NCBI RefSeq assembly: GCF_028649455.1
Contig: NZ_JAQSIO010000001.1
Location: 744,001 to 808,000, forward strand
Reading direction: 5' to 3'
Source: Curvibacter microcysteis
Lineage (GTDB): Bacteria; Pseudomonadota; Gammaproteobacteria; Burkholderiales; Burkholderiaceae_C
Length of the DNA stretch: 64,000 nt
Shown in pieces: positions 35,479-47,400 of this stretch (positions are counted from its first letter, which is position 1; the number at the start of each line of letters is the position of its first letter). The position numbers and the translations under genes were made by a program. The notes beneath the pieces were generated by a model. The model did not search any database and was not told the origin of the DNA. It saw only the letters and a list, made by a program, of their open reading frames with translations.

Positions 35479-36582
35479 TCAGGCGTCAGAAAAAACAGCC
35501 GGCCAGGCCGCTGGCGGCAGGCTCAGCAGCTCGGGCGCCACGGTGGTCAGGGCGTGGCGGTGGTGGCCGTCGCGCCCGCTCACGGGCTGGGCGGCCCACA
35601 GCGCGTGCAGGATGGCTTGCTCGGTGGCTTCGGCGGCGGCCTGGAAGAAGCCGTCGAGTGCGCTCTCGTGCAGCAGGGTGACACAGGGCATGGCCTCGTC
35701 GGCGCGCTGCGGCAGCCGGTAGGCGGTGGAAAACGCCAGCGCCACATCGCCACTGCCGTGGCCGTAGTCCGAGCCGGTGCGGGCCAGGCCCGCCGCCGAG
35801 CGCCGCGCCACGCGCTGCAACTGGCGCGCGTCCAAGGGCGCGTCGGTGGCCAGCACGATGATGATGGAGCCGCGCTCCGGGCCCGCCGCTTCGGTGCGCG
35901 CGATGCGCGCCTGCAGCCCCGGGCCGATGCACTGGCCGGCCACGGTCAGCGCCTCGGGCCGGCCCTGGTTGGCCAGCACCAAAGCGCCCAGCGTGAAGGT
36001 CTGGCCCTGCCAGACCAGGCGGCGCGAAGCGCTGCCCACGCCGCCCTTGAGCCCATGGCAAGACATGCCGCGCCCCGCGCCCACCGCGCCCTGCTCAAAG
36101 TGGCGGCCTGCGCCGGCATCGCGCGCGGCCTGCAGGGCCTGCCACACATGGGCCTCTTGCAAGGCCAGGGCGCGCGCATCATTGAGCCAGCCGTCGTTGC
36201 ACTCGAACACCAGCGGGTTGAGCGTGGGCAGGCTGCGCGCCAGCTCGGGCTGCTGCGCCATGGCGTCGCGGATCAGGGCCGTGCTGGCCGTGCCCACCGC
36301 GAAGGTGCTGACCAGGGCGATGGGCGACTCGATCTGGCCCAGCTCCTGCACCTGCATCAGGCCAGCGCTTTTGCCAAAGCCGTTGATGACGGCCAGCCCG
36401 GCCGGCAACTTGTGCAAAAACAAATCGCCCGGGGCCGGCAGCAGCACGGTGGCGCCGGTCTGCACCGCGCCCTCGGACAAGGTGACATGGCCCAGGGCCA
36501 CGCCCGCCACGTCGGTGATGGCGTCCAGCGGGCCACTGGGCAGGCGGCCGACCTGGGGCGCGCCCAAGGCGCTGCGGGCCAT
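35479..36582 (-). CDS. P1 (DmpA) family self-processing aminopeptidase
   Basis: A 367-residue Ntn-type hydrolase from ATG 36582. The self-cleavage site is visible as KGGVG-SASR, with Ser184 the likely nucleophile freed after cleavage following Gly183. The family includes DmpA (L-aminopeptidase and D-Ala esterase/amidase) and beta-peptidyl aminopeptidases, so it may accept unusual linkages. No signal peptide. It begins 5 bases after the gsiD stop, inside the peptide operon. Confidence 0.9.
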   Translation of the reverse strand: MARSALGAPQVGRLPSGPLDAITDVAGVALGHVTLSEGAVQTGATVLLPAPGDLFLHKLPAGLAVINGFGKSAGLMQVQELGQIESPIALVSTFAVGTASTALIRDAMAQQPELARSLPTLNPLVFECNDGWLNDARALALQEAHVWQALQAARDAGAGRHFEQGAVGAGRGMSCHGLKGGVGSASRRLVWQGQTFTLGALVLANQGRPEALTVAGQCIGPGLQARIARTEAAGPERGSIIIVLATDAPLDARQLQRVARRSAAGLARTGSDYGHGSGDVALAFSTAYRLPQRADEAMPCVTLLHESALDGFFQAAAEATEQAILHALWAAQPVSGRDGHHRHALTTVAPELLSLPPAAWPAVFSDA

Positions 36583-36587
36583 GGGAC

Positions 36588-37487
36588 TCAACCCCGGTCG
36601 AGCTTGGGGTCCAGCGCGTCGCGCAGGCCGTCGCCCAGCAGGTTGAACGCCAGCACGGTGACAAAGATCGCCAGGCTGGGGAAGAGCGCAATGTGCGGCG
36701 CGTTGAGCATGTCGGCGCGCGCCTCGTTGAGCATGGCACCCCACTCGGGCGTGGGCGGCTGCGCGCCCAGGCCCAGGAAGGACAGGCTGGCCGCGGTGAT
36801 GATGGAGGTGCCAATGCGCATGGTCAGGTACACCACCACCGACGACACCGTGCCCGGCAGCAGGTGGCGCAGCATGATGACCGAGTCCGGCGCGCCGATC
36901 GAGCGCACCGCTTCGATGTAGGTCTGGTGCTTGAGCGACAGCACATTGCCCCGCACCAGGCGGGCAAACGCGGGCACGCTGAACACCGCCACGGCCACGA
37001 TCACGTTGATCATGCCGCTGCCCAGAATGGCCACGATGCCGATCGCCAGCAAGATGCCCGGGAAGGCAAACAGCACGTCGGACATGCGCATCACGATGCG
37101 GTCCCACCAGCCCTCGTAATAGCCTGCCAGCAGGCCCAGCAGGGTGCCCACCACGGCGCCCACGGCGACCGAGACAAAGCCCGCCGTGAGCGAGATCCGC
37201 GCGCCCATCAGGATGCGGCTGAAGATGTCACGGCCCAGCGCGTCCACGCCAAACCAGTGCGCGGCGCTGGGCGGGCTGTTGAGCGCGTCGTAGTCGAAAA
37301 AGCCCTCGGCGTCATAGGGCACCAGCCAGGGCGCCAGCACGGCCATCAGCACCAGCAGCAGCACCACCACGCCGGCCACCAGAGCCACGCGTTGGCGTTT
37401 GAACTGGCGCCAGAACTCGGCCGCCGGGGTGCGCACCCGCTCGGCCACCGGCACGGCCACGGAGGGGCGGGAAGACTCTTGTGTCAT
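36588..37487 (-). CDS. gsiD: Peptide/glutathione ABC transporter permease GsiD
   Basis: A 299-residue permease with an N-terminal cytoplasmic tail, a first helix [21 protein letters not shown], and the binding-protein-dependent permease fold with five further helices. The EAA loop (about 200-225) reads [20 protein letters not shown]. It pairs with GsiC. Its start overlaps the gsiC stop by 4 bases. Confidence 0.9.
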   Translation of the reverse strand: MTQESSRPSVAVPVAERVRTPAAEFWRQFKRQRVALVAGVVVLLLVLMAVLAPWLVPYDAEGFFDYDALNSPPSAAHWFGVDALGRDIFSRILMGARISLTAGFVSVAVGAVVGTLLGLLAGYYEGWWDRIVMRMSDVLFAFPGILLAIGIVAILGSGMINVIVAVAVFSVPAFARLVRGNVLSLKHQTYIEAVRSIGAPDSVIMLRHLLPGTVSSVVVYLTMRIGTSIITAASLSFLGLGAQPPTPEWGAMLNEARADMLNAPHIALFPSLAIFVTVLAFNLLGDGLRDALDPKLDRG

Positions 37488-38404
37488 TTGAAGCGGATGG
37501 TCGGGTTGATGAGGGCGTAGAGCAAATCCACCGCCAGATTGATGAGGATGAACTCGAGCGAAAACAGCAGCACCAGGGCCTGGATCACCGGGTAGTCGCG
37601 CATCTCCACCGCGTCCACCAGCAGGCGGCCCATGCCGGGCCAGTTGAAGACCACCTCGACCACGATGGAGCCGCCCAGCAGGAAGCCGAACTGCAGGCCC
37701 ATCATGGTGACCACCGGGATCAGCGCGTTGCGCAGCCCGTGCTTGACCACCACGGTCAGCTCACCCAGGCCTTTGGCGCGCGCGGTGCGCACATAGTCTT
37801 CTTTGAGGATGTCGATGAAGGAGCTGCGCGTGAAGCGCGCCATCACCGCCGCCACGCCGGCCCCCAGCGTCAGCGAAGGCAGGATGTAATGGCGCCAGCT
37901 GTCCGCGCCCACGGTCGGCAGCCAACCCAGCTGAACCGAGAAAAACTGCATCAGCAGCATGCCCAGCGCAAAAGACGGGAACGAGATGCCCGACACCGCC
38001 AGCGTCATGCCCAGGCGGTCGGGCCAGCGGTTGCGCCACACGGCCGACACCATGCCCAGCACCAGGCCCAGCGCCACCGACCACACCATGGCCGCCACAG
38101 TGAGCCAGAACGTGGGCGCAAAGCGCTCGGCGATCTCGGTGGCCACCGGCCGCTTGCTGCGGATCGAGGTGCCGAAATCGCCTTGCAGCGCGTGGCTGAA
38201 AAAGCGCAGAAACTGCTGCGGCAAAGGCAAGTCCAGGCCCAGGTCCTGGCGCACCAGTTCGACCGTCTCAGGCCCTGCCTCGGGCCCCGCCGCCAGCCGC
38301 GCCGGATCGCCCGGCAGCAAGTGCACGAACGAAAACACCAGCACCGCCACGATCAGCAGCGTCGGCAACAGGCCCAGCAGGCGCTTGAAAAGGTAATGGA
38401 TCAT
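37484..38404 (-). CDS. gsiC: Peptide/glutathione ABC transporter permease GsiC
   Basis: A 306-residue permease starting [20 protein letters not shown], with six helices and the EAA loop [20 protein letters not shown]. It has the DppB/GsiC N-terminal domain with [18 protein letters not shown]. Separated from gsiB by 331 bases that hold two large GC-rich repeats. Confidence 0.92.
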   Translation of the reverse strand: MIHYLFKRLLGLLPTLLIVAVLVFSFVHLLPGDPARLAAGPEAGPETVELVRQDLGLDLPLPQQFLRFFSHALQGDFGTSIRSKRPVATEIAERFAPTFWLTVAAMVWSVALGLVLGMVSAVWRNRWPDRLGMTLAVSGISFPSFALGMLLMQFFSVQLGWLPTVGADSWRHYILPSLTLGAGVAAVMARFTRSSFIDILKEDYVRTARAKGLGELTVVVKHGLRNALIPVVTMMGLQFGFLLGGSIVVEVVFNWPGMGRLLVDAVEMRDYPVIQALVLLFSLEFILINLAVDLLYALINPTIRFK

Positions 38405-38549
38405 GGATTCTTCAGCTCAAACAAAAGCGCCAAACGGGTCCGAGCACGTCCAAGGCATGGCCCGCCAGGCGGGCCCCTCCGCACGGGCCCCTCGACCAAC
38501 CGACGGGGGCCTCGACGCGCAGGCAAGCCCCAGGCGCGAGGGCGTGCCA

Positions 38550-38633
38550 GGCCGCCGCCCGGCCGCCCGAAGGCGGCCTGCGGCCCCCTTGGGGGGCAGG
38601 GAGCGACACGCAGTGCGCGACCGTGGGGGTCAC
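38550..38633. repeat. Intergenic repeat unit A (gsiB-gsiC spacer)
   Basis: An 84-base unit with a GGCCGCC/GGCGGCC stem, a CCCCCTTGGGGGG palindrome and the tail AGGGAGCGACACGCAGTGCG CGACCGTGGGGGTCAC. It is about 90% identical to unit B. The strong self-complementarity suggests a structured RNA element in the operon transcript. Confidence 0.85.
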
Positions 38634-38653
38634 AGACCTTGGGGGTCACCTCC

Positions 38654-38736
38654 GGCCGCCGCCGGGCCGCCCCAAGGCGGCCGGGGCCCCCTTGGGGGGC
38701 AGGGAGCGACACGAAGTGCGCGACCGTGGGGGTCAT
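38654..38736. repeat. Intergenic repeat unit B, abutting the gsiB stop codon
   Basis: An 83-base direct copy of unit A, starting 20 bases after it and ending at the gsiB stop codon. It has the same CCCCCTTGGGGGG palindrome and a tail differing at few positions. Together the two units fill most of the 331-base gsiB-gsiC spacer; the remaining 38405-38549 is GC-rich with no gene I can support. Confidence 0.85.
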
Positions 38737-40274
38737 CATTTCAATTCGATCTCATCGAAGTTGAAGTTCCAGTCGGGCATCACATAGAAGCCCGCCAGGT
38801 TGCGTGCGCGCACCGACAGCGAGCGCTCGGTCACCAAGAAGGCCCAGGGCGCGTCCTTCCAGATCTGCTGCTGCGCTTCGGCGTAGAGCTTGGTCTTCTC
38901 GGCCTTGTCGGTGGTGTTCAGCGCCTTGGCGATGTTGCGGTCCACCACCTCGTTCTTGTAGTACGCGGTGTTGAACAAACGCGGCGGGAAGGACTCCGAG
39001 GCCAGCAGCGGGCGCAGCGCCCAGTCGGCTTCGCCCGTCGACGAGGACCAGCCCACGTAGTACATGCGCACCGGGGCGGTGGCCGGGTCTTGCGCGCTTT
39101 CCACGCGCTCCACCCGTTGGCCGGCTTCGAGCGCCTGCACCTGCACCTTGACGCCGACCTGGCCCAGCTGCTGCTGCACGAACTGGATCACCTTTTGCGC
39201 CGTGGTGTGGTTGTAGGCGCTCCACAGCGTGCTCTCAAAGCCGTTGGGGTAGCCCGCTTCCTTCAGCAGCTCGCGCGCCTTCTTGGGGTCGTAGGGCCAG
39301 GGGCCGAGCTTGGTCGAGTACTCCACGCCCTTGGGCGCCACCGAGTCCATGGGGTCGGCATAGCCCGAGAAAGCCACCTTGGCCAGCGCCTCCTTGTTGA
39401 TGGCGTAGTTCAGCGCCTGGCGCACCTTCGGGTTGTCGAAGGGCTTTTGCTGCATATTGAAGGAGATGTAGCGCTGCACGATGGACGGGCCTTGCGTCAC
39501 TTCCAGGCTGGGCTTCTTGGACAGCGTTTCCACCGCTTCGGGCGGCAGGGTGAAGGCAAAGTGCGCTTCGTTGGTCTGCATCATCGCGGCGCGGGTGTTG
39601 TTGTCCACCACGGGGCGCCAGGTGATGCTGTCCACCTTGGGGTAGCCCTTCTTCCAGTAGCCGTCGAACTTGGCCACCTTGAGGTAGTCCGTGGCTTTCC
39701 ACTCGACGAACTTGAAGGGGCCGGTGCCCACCGGGTTTTGCGCGATGCCCTTGTTGCCGTACTTGGCCAGCGCCGCGGGCGAGATGATCACGCCCGAGGG
39801 GTGGGCCAGGGTGTTGATGAAGGGCGAGAAGGGCTCTTTGAGCGTGAAGCGCACGGTGGCCGGGTCGACCACCTCGGTCTTGGCGATGTTCTTGTAGAGG
39901 TTGTAGCGCTTGAGCTTGTTGTCGGGGTTGGTCACGCGGTCAAACGTGACCTTGACGGCTTCGGCATTGAAGTCAGTGCCGTCGTGGAACTTGATGCCCT
40001 TCTTGAGCTTGATGGTGTAGCTCAGGCCATCCTTGGTCACGGTGTGGCTCTCGGCCAGCACGGGCACCATGTTCATGTCCTTGTCGAAGCTGTAGAGCCC
40101 TTGGTAGAAGGACTTGGCCACCGCCTGCGAGATGGTGTCGTTGGCGTCATAGGGGTCGGTGGTGGTGAAGCTCGAGTAGAGCGCCACGACCACGTCCTTG
40201 GACGCGTGGGCCGAGGACACCGACAGCCCTGCCAGCGCCAGTGCGGCAGCGAGGTGATTCAAACGCAGTTTCAT
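38736..40274 (-). CDS. gsiB: Glutathione/peptide-binding protein GsiB
   Basis: A 512-residue periplasmic binding protein of SBP family 5, with signal peptide [20 protein letters not shown] and cleavage after AHA. It strongly resembles enteric Gsi[68 protein letters not shown] and STGEADWAL are shared patterns. It delivers peptide ligands to GsiCD. Glutathione is the enteric ligand; the peptidases of this operon leave other small peptides possible. Confidence 0.93.
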   Translation of the reverse strand: MKLRLNHLAAALALAGLSVSSAHASKDVVVALYSSFTTTDPYDANDTISQAVAKSFYQGLYSFDKDMNMVPVLAESHTVTKDGLSYTIKLKKGIKFHDGTDFNAEAVKVTFDRVTNPDNKLKRYNLYKNIAKTEVVDPATVRFTLKEPFSPFINTLAHPSGVIISPAALAKYGNKGIAQNPVGTGPFKFVEWKATDYLKVAKFDGYWKKGYPKVDSITWRPVVDNNTRAAMMQTNEAHFAFTLPPEAVETLSKKPSLEVTQGPSIVQRYISFNMQQKPFDNPKVRQALNYAINKEALAKVAFSGYADPMDSVAPKGVEYSTKLGPWPYDPKKARELLKEAGYPNGFESTLWSAYNHTTAQKVIQFVQQQLGQVGVKVQVQALEAGQRVERVESAQDPATAPVRMYYVGWSSSTGEADWALRPLLASESFPPRLFNTAYYKNEVVDRNIAKALNTTDKAEKTKLYAEAQQQIWKDAPWAFLVTERSLSVRARNLAGFYVMPDWNFNFDEIELK

Positions 40275-40357
40275 GACAACACTCCTGTGAAAGTTGAAAA
40301 GCCAGAATTCAAGGGACGGGGTAAAGCATCGATCAAGTCAGCAGCGGGCCCAGCGCC

Positions 40358-42219
<1,862 letters not shown>

Positions 42220-42223
<4 letters not shown>

Positions 42224-43254
42224 GCCTGGCTCCGATCGTCTTCGTCAGCGTAAATGGCCACCACCGGGGCCTGGCCCGGTCGGGCCCAACCCCGGTACAT
42301 GCCCTCGGTGTTGAAGGGCAAGGCGATCTGGCCCTGCGCGTCCACCGCCACCAGACCGCCGCGCCCGCCCAGCGGGGGCAGCTTGTCCATCACCACGCGG
42401 CGCGTGGCCTCGTGCAGCGTCAGGCCCGCGTACTCGACCAGGGCCGACACGTCGTAGGCCGCCAGGCCGCGCATGAAGGCCTCGCCCATGCCGGTGCAGG
42501 ACACGGCCACGGTGCGGTCATTGGCGTAGTTGCCCGCGCCCACCAGAGGCGAGTCCCCGACCCGACCCGGCAGCTTGTTGGTCACGCCGCCGGTGCTGGT
42601 GGCCGCCGCCAGGTGGCCCTGCAGATCCAGCGCCACCGCGCCCACCGTGCCGAACTTGGCGCGCTCGTCCAGCGGTGCCGGGGGCTGGGCCGCCAGCTGG
42701 GTTTGCGCGTCGTGGTCCAGCGTGGCGCCCGACTGCGCGGCCTGCACGGTGCGCAGCTGGGCCAGGCGTTCGGGGGTGTCGAACCAGTCGGGGGCCACGG
42801 CCTCGCAGCCGCGCGCCAAGGCAAAGTGCTCGGCCCCCTCGCCGATCAACAGCACCGGCGCACCCGCGGCCAGCACGGCGCGGGCCGCCAGCACCGGGTT
42901 GCGCAAGCGGGTCACGCCCGCCACGGCGCCAGCGGCCAGGTCGCTGCCGCGCATCACGCAGGCGTCCAGCTCATGGCGCGCGTCGGCGGTGTAGACCGCG
43001 CCGCGCCCGGCATTGAACAAGGGACATTCCTCGAGCAAGCGCACGGCTTCGGTCACCACGTCCAGGGCGTCGGCGCCCTGGGCCAGCAGGGCTTGGGCGG
43101 CCAGCAGGATGTCGTTCAGGGCGCTGCGGTAGCGCGCCTGCTGCTCGGGGGTGATGGCGCTGCGGGTCAGGGTGCCGGCGCCGCCGTGCAGGGCGATCAC
43201 CGGGCCGCGCTGGCCGGTCGGGGCAGAGGGCATGGAGGAAACGGACAAGCTCAT
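42220..43254 (-). CDS. iaaA: Isoaspartyl peptidase / L-asparaginase, type 2
   Basis: A 344-residue Ntn hydrolase from ATG 43254. The self-cleavage site is Gly202-Thr203 in [11 protein letters not shown], and the substrate loop is [18 protein letters not shown]. It cleaves beta-aspartyl dipeptides and, weakly, asparagine. In enteric bacteria iaaA also precedes gsiABCD, so this pairing is ancient. It lies 16 bases after the MurR/RpiR gene and overlaps gsiA by 4 bases. Cytoplasmic. Confidence 0.95.
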
Positions 43255-43270
43255 GGACGGGTGCAAACCT

Positions 43271-44269
43271 TCAGGGGGCCGGCTCGCCCTGGGGCGGCGG
43301 CGGGTTGGATCGGGGGGCCTCGCCCGGGGCGGGGCTGAGGCGGCGGCGGCGCGCTGCCGGCGGGGCCGACGCCACCTCCAGGTGCAGCCAGGGCATGACG
43401 CTGTGGGCCAGCTCGCGTTGGCGCTCCACCGCGCCTTCCGTGCGCCGCGCCACCGCGGCCACCAGGGCCTCGACCAGGGCCAGGGCGGTGGCGTTGGACG
43501 TGGCGGCCATCTGGCGTTGGGTGTGGGCGTACAGCACCACGTCGGCCAGGGGGACCAGGGGCGACGCGGGCTTGTCGGTCAGGGCCAGCACCTTCATGCC
43601 GCGCTCGCGCGCCAGGCGGGTGAGTTCAATCGAGTCTTCCACATAGCGCGGAAAGGCCATCACGATCAGCAAATCGGCCGGGCCACGGCGGAACAGCTGG
43701 CGCGCCGCGTGCGAGGGCCCGCCGGCCTGGGCCAGGCAACCGGCCAGGGCGCAATAAGGCTCCAGCTCGTGCTGCAGCAGGCCGGCCAAAAACGCGCTGC
43801 TGCCCCAACCCAGGCTCAGCACCTGCTCGGCCCCCAGGATCAGCTCGACTGCCGCTTCGCAGGCCGGGCTTTGCAGGGCCTGCAGGGTGCGCTCCAGGTT
43901 GTCGCGCGTCTCTTGCAGCGAGGCGGCCATGGTCTCGGCCGTGCTGGCGGCCTGCGCCAGGTTGGAGCGCAAGGCCTCGACCGGCGCCAGGATGGACTCA
44001 AAGCCACGCGCCAGCTCGGCGCGGAACTGCGGGTAGCCGGCAAAGCCCAGCGCGCGGGCCAGGCGGTTGGCCGTGGCCACCGAGACCTCGACCTCGCGGG
44101 CGAACTCTTCAATGCTCAGGGTGGCGGCCCGAAACGGGTGCGCCAGCACCGCCCGCGCCATGCGCTGCAGCGCGGCCGGCAGGCTGGGCGCCTGGGTGGC
44201 CACCAACTGCAAGACCGGCAGGCCAGCAAAGCGGCCAGCCCAGTCTGCGGCGGGTTCAAAAGGGTGCAT
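43271..44269 (-). CDS. MurR/RpiR family transcriptional regulator heading the peptide operon
   Basis: A 332-residue regulator: N-terminal RpiR helix-turn-helix (about 40-110, TLSIEEFAREVEVSVATANR) and a C-terminal SIS domain (about 140-270, VLSLGWGSSAFLAGLL, LLIVMAFPRYVEDSIEL). The tail is Pro/Arg-rich and disordered. SIS domains in this family normally bind phosphosugars. In front of a peptide operon the natural ligand might be an amino-sugar peptide such as a muropeptide, but this is speculation. First gene of the minus-strand unit. Confidence 0.9.
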   Translation of the reverse strand: MHPFEPAADWAGRFAGLPVLQLVATQAPSLPAALQRMARAVLAHPFRAATLSIEEFAREVEVSVATANRLARALGFAGYPQFRAELARGFESILAPVEALRSNLAQAASTAETMAASLQETRDNLERTLQALQSPACEAAVELILGAEQVLSLGWGSSAFLAGLLQHELEPYCALAGCLAQAGGPSHAARQLFRRGPADLLIVMAFPRYVEDSIELTRLARERGMKVLALTDKPASPLVPLADVVLYAHTQRQMAATSNATALALVEALVAAVARRTEGAVERQRELAHSVMPWLHLEVASAPPAARRRRLSPAPGEAPRSNPPPPQGEPAP

Positions 44270-44380
44270 GAAAGGATCTTTTCAGAGAAGTGCGGGACTG
44301 TAAAGCAATTTACAGGCCCGCTGTGCCAGGGTTTGCCTGGGGCGGACGGCGGGCGCGCTGTGCAGCGCCAGCGCCCAAAG

Positions 44381-44407
44381 CCAAACGCCCCACGAGGGGG
44401 CGTTTGG
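44381..44407 (-). terminator. Hairpin after putA
   Basis: A perfect 11-bp stem CCAAACGCCCC / GGGGCGTTTGG with a 5-base loop, 42 bases beyond the putA stop and 112 bases upstream of the MurR/RpiR start. The T-run is weak (CTTT on the minus strand), so it is a probable rather than certain terminator of putA. Confidence 0.65.
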
Positions 44408-44448
44408 CAGGCAAAAGGCCCGCGATGGGCCAGGCGGATCGGGGAGTG

Positions 44449-47400
44449 TCAGCCGATGGTCATCAGGCTGGCATTGCCGCCCGCGGCCGCGGTGTTGACG
44501 CTCAGGGCGCGCTCGATCAGCAGGCGCTCCAACGGCACCCGGGCATCGCCGGGGCGCAGCGCGGTCACGCCCACGATGGGGCCAGGGCGACCCGCCAGGC
44601 GGGCGCAGACGGCGCGCAAGGCCTCGGGCTCACCGTGGTGCAGCACGGCGTCAAACGCCAGCTGCGCCTGGGTCCAGTCGGTGCACAAGGTGATGCGGGC
44701 TTGCACCGCTTCGGGCAAGCGTGCGCGCTGGGCCTCAGCGGCCACCGGCCAGACGGCCTGGCTGCCCACGGCCAGCACGGCCGCCAGTTGCAGCAGGCGG
44801 TCGGCGTCGCTGTCGGCCAGGCACAGCACGGCCTCGCGCGGCAGCCAGGTGTAGAGGTTGCGCTCACCGGTGGGGCCGCGCAGCACGCGCGAGCAGCCGC
44901 TGTGCGACAGCGCGCCCAGCCGATTGCAGGCCTGGGCCAAGGCGCTGCGGCCCTGGTCCGTGGCCCACTGCTGCAAAGCAGCCAGCGGGCTGCCCGGGCC
45001 GACCGGGCGGTCGCCGCCGCCAGCTTCGCCCTCCTGGACAAAGGTGCGGGCCGGGCCGTCATCGGGGCGACTGGCCAGCAGGCGGTACAGGTACAGCGGG
45101 CCGCCGGCCTTGGGGCCGGTGCCCGAGAGGCCTTCGCCGCCAAAGGGCTGCACGCCGACCACGGCGCCGACCATGTTGCGGTTCACGTACACATTGCCGG
45201 CGTGGGCGTGGCCGACCACGCGGGCGATGGTCTCGTCGATGCGGGTGTGCAGGCCCAGGGTCAGGCCGTAGCCGGTGGCGTTGATCTGGTCGAGCAGGGC
45301 CGGCAGGTCCTGGCGGCGGTAGCGCACCAGGTGCAGCACGGGGCCGAAGACTTCGCGCTCCAGCTCGGCCAGGCTGTCCAGCTCGATCAGCGTCGGTGCC
45401 ACGAAAGTGCCTTGCTGGGTCGCCTGGGCCGGGCCCACGCCGGCTTGCTGGTAGACGCGCCGGCCGCGCTGGCGCAGGGTGTCGATGTGTCGCTGGATGT
45501 TGGACTGGGCTTCGGCGTCGATCACCGGGCCCACGTCCACCGCCAGCTCGTCGGGGCGGCCCAGGCGCAACTCGGCCATGGCACCTTGCAGCATCTCGAT
45601 CACGCGCTCGGCGGCTTCTTCTTGCACGCACAGCACGCGCAGGGCCGAGCAACGCTGGCCCGCGCTGTCAAAGGCCGAGGCCACCACGTCGCTGACCACC
45701 TGCTCGACCAGGGCCGAGGAGTCCACGATCATGGCATTTTGCCCGCCGGTCTCGGCGATCAGGGGCACGGGCTGGCCACTGGCGCCGAGGCGACCGGCCA
45801 GGTTCTTTTGCAGCAGGCGCGCCACCTCGGTGGAGCCGGTGAACATGACCGCTTGCACGCGGTCGTCGGCCACCAGCTGGGCGCCCACGGTCTCACCGGG
45901 GCCGGGCAGGAGCTGCACCGCCGCGCGCGGCACGCCGGCCTGCCACAGCAGGCGCACGGCCTCGGCCGCGACCAGCGGGGTTTGCTCGGCGGGCTTGGCC
46001 AACACGGGGTTGCCCGCGGCCAGGGCGGCAGCCACCTGGCCGGCGAAGATCGCCAGCGGGAAGTTCCACGGGCTGATGCAGACCACCGGGCCCAGGGCGC
46101 TGTGGCCGGGTTGGCTGAAATCGCGCCGCGCCTGGGCGGCGTAAAAGCGCAGGAAGTCGACCGCCTCGCGCACCTCGGCGATGGCGTTGGCGCAGGTCTT
46201 GCCGGCCTCGCGGATGAGCAGGCCCATCAGGGGTTGCAGCGCGTCTTCCATCAAGTCAGCGGCGCGCTCCAGCACGGTGGCGCGATCGGCGGGTGGGGTG
46301 GCGGCCCAGGCCGCCGCCTGCTCACTGGCGGCGGCCACGGCGCTGGCCACGTCGGCGGTGCTGGCGTCTTGCACCAGGCCCACCAGGTCGCGCACATCGG
46401 CGGGGTTGCTGAGCGGGCGGGCCAGGCCGGGGGCGGCGTCCTGCGCCAGCAGCGGGCCGGCCTGCCAGGGCTGCTCAGCGCTTTGCTGCAGCTGCTGCAG
46501 CAAGGCCTGCAGGTGCTGGTCGTTGGCCAGGTCCAGGCCGCGCGAGTTCAGGCGCGCCGTGCCGTACAGCTCGCGGGGCAAGGGGATGGCCGGGTGCGGC
46601 AGGCCCAGCGTGCCTTCACGCTCAGCCATTTGCTCGACCGCTTCGACCGGGTCTTGCACCAGGTCTTCCAGGGCCAGGCTGTGGTCGGCGATGCGGTTCA
46701 CAAACGAGGTGTTGGCGCCGTTTTCGAGCAGGCGGCGCACCAGGTAGGCGAGCAGGGTTTCGTGCGTGCCGACCGGGGCGTAGATGCGGCAGGGGCGACC
46801 CAGCTTGCCGGCAGCCACCGCGCCCACCACCTGCTCGTACAGGGGCTCGCCCATGCCGTGCAGGCACTGGAATTCGTACTGAGCGCTGTGGTACGTGTCC
46901 GGGTTGGCCATCTGGTAGATGGCGGCCAGGGTGTGGGCGTTGTGGGTGGCGAACTGCGGGTAGACCGCCTCCGGCGCAGCCAGCAGCTTGCGCGCGCAGG
47001 CCAGGTAGGACACGTCGGTGTAGGCCTTGCGGGTGTAGACCGGGTAGCCGTCCAGGCCGTCGATCTGGGCGCGCTTGATCTCGCTGTCCCAGTAGGCGCC
47101 CTTGACCAGGCGCACCATCAGGCGGTGGCCGCTGCGGCGCGCCAGGTCCAGCACCTGGTCAATCACAAAGGGACAGCGCTTCTGGTAGGCCTGGATGACG
47201 AAGCCAATGCCGTTCCAGCCAGCCAGGGCGGGCTCGAAGCAGAGCTTTTCGAGCAAGTCCAAGGACAGCTCCAGGCGGTCGGCTTCTTCGGCGTCGATGT
47301 TCAGGCCGATGTCGTGGCGGCGCGCCTGCAAGGCCAGGCGCAGCAGCACCGGGTACAGCTCGCCCATCACACGCGACACCTGGGCGCGCTGGTAGCGCGG

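Noticed and set aside
38405-38549. A plus-strand gene starting at 38403 and running through the gsiB region
   Set aside because: It is composed of repeat sequence and then antisense gsiB, with Pro/Arg/Gly-rich low complexity and no family resemblance.
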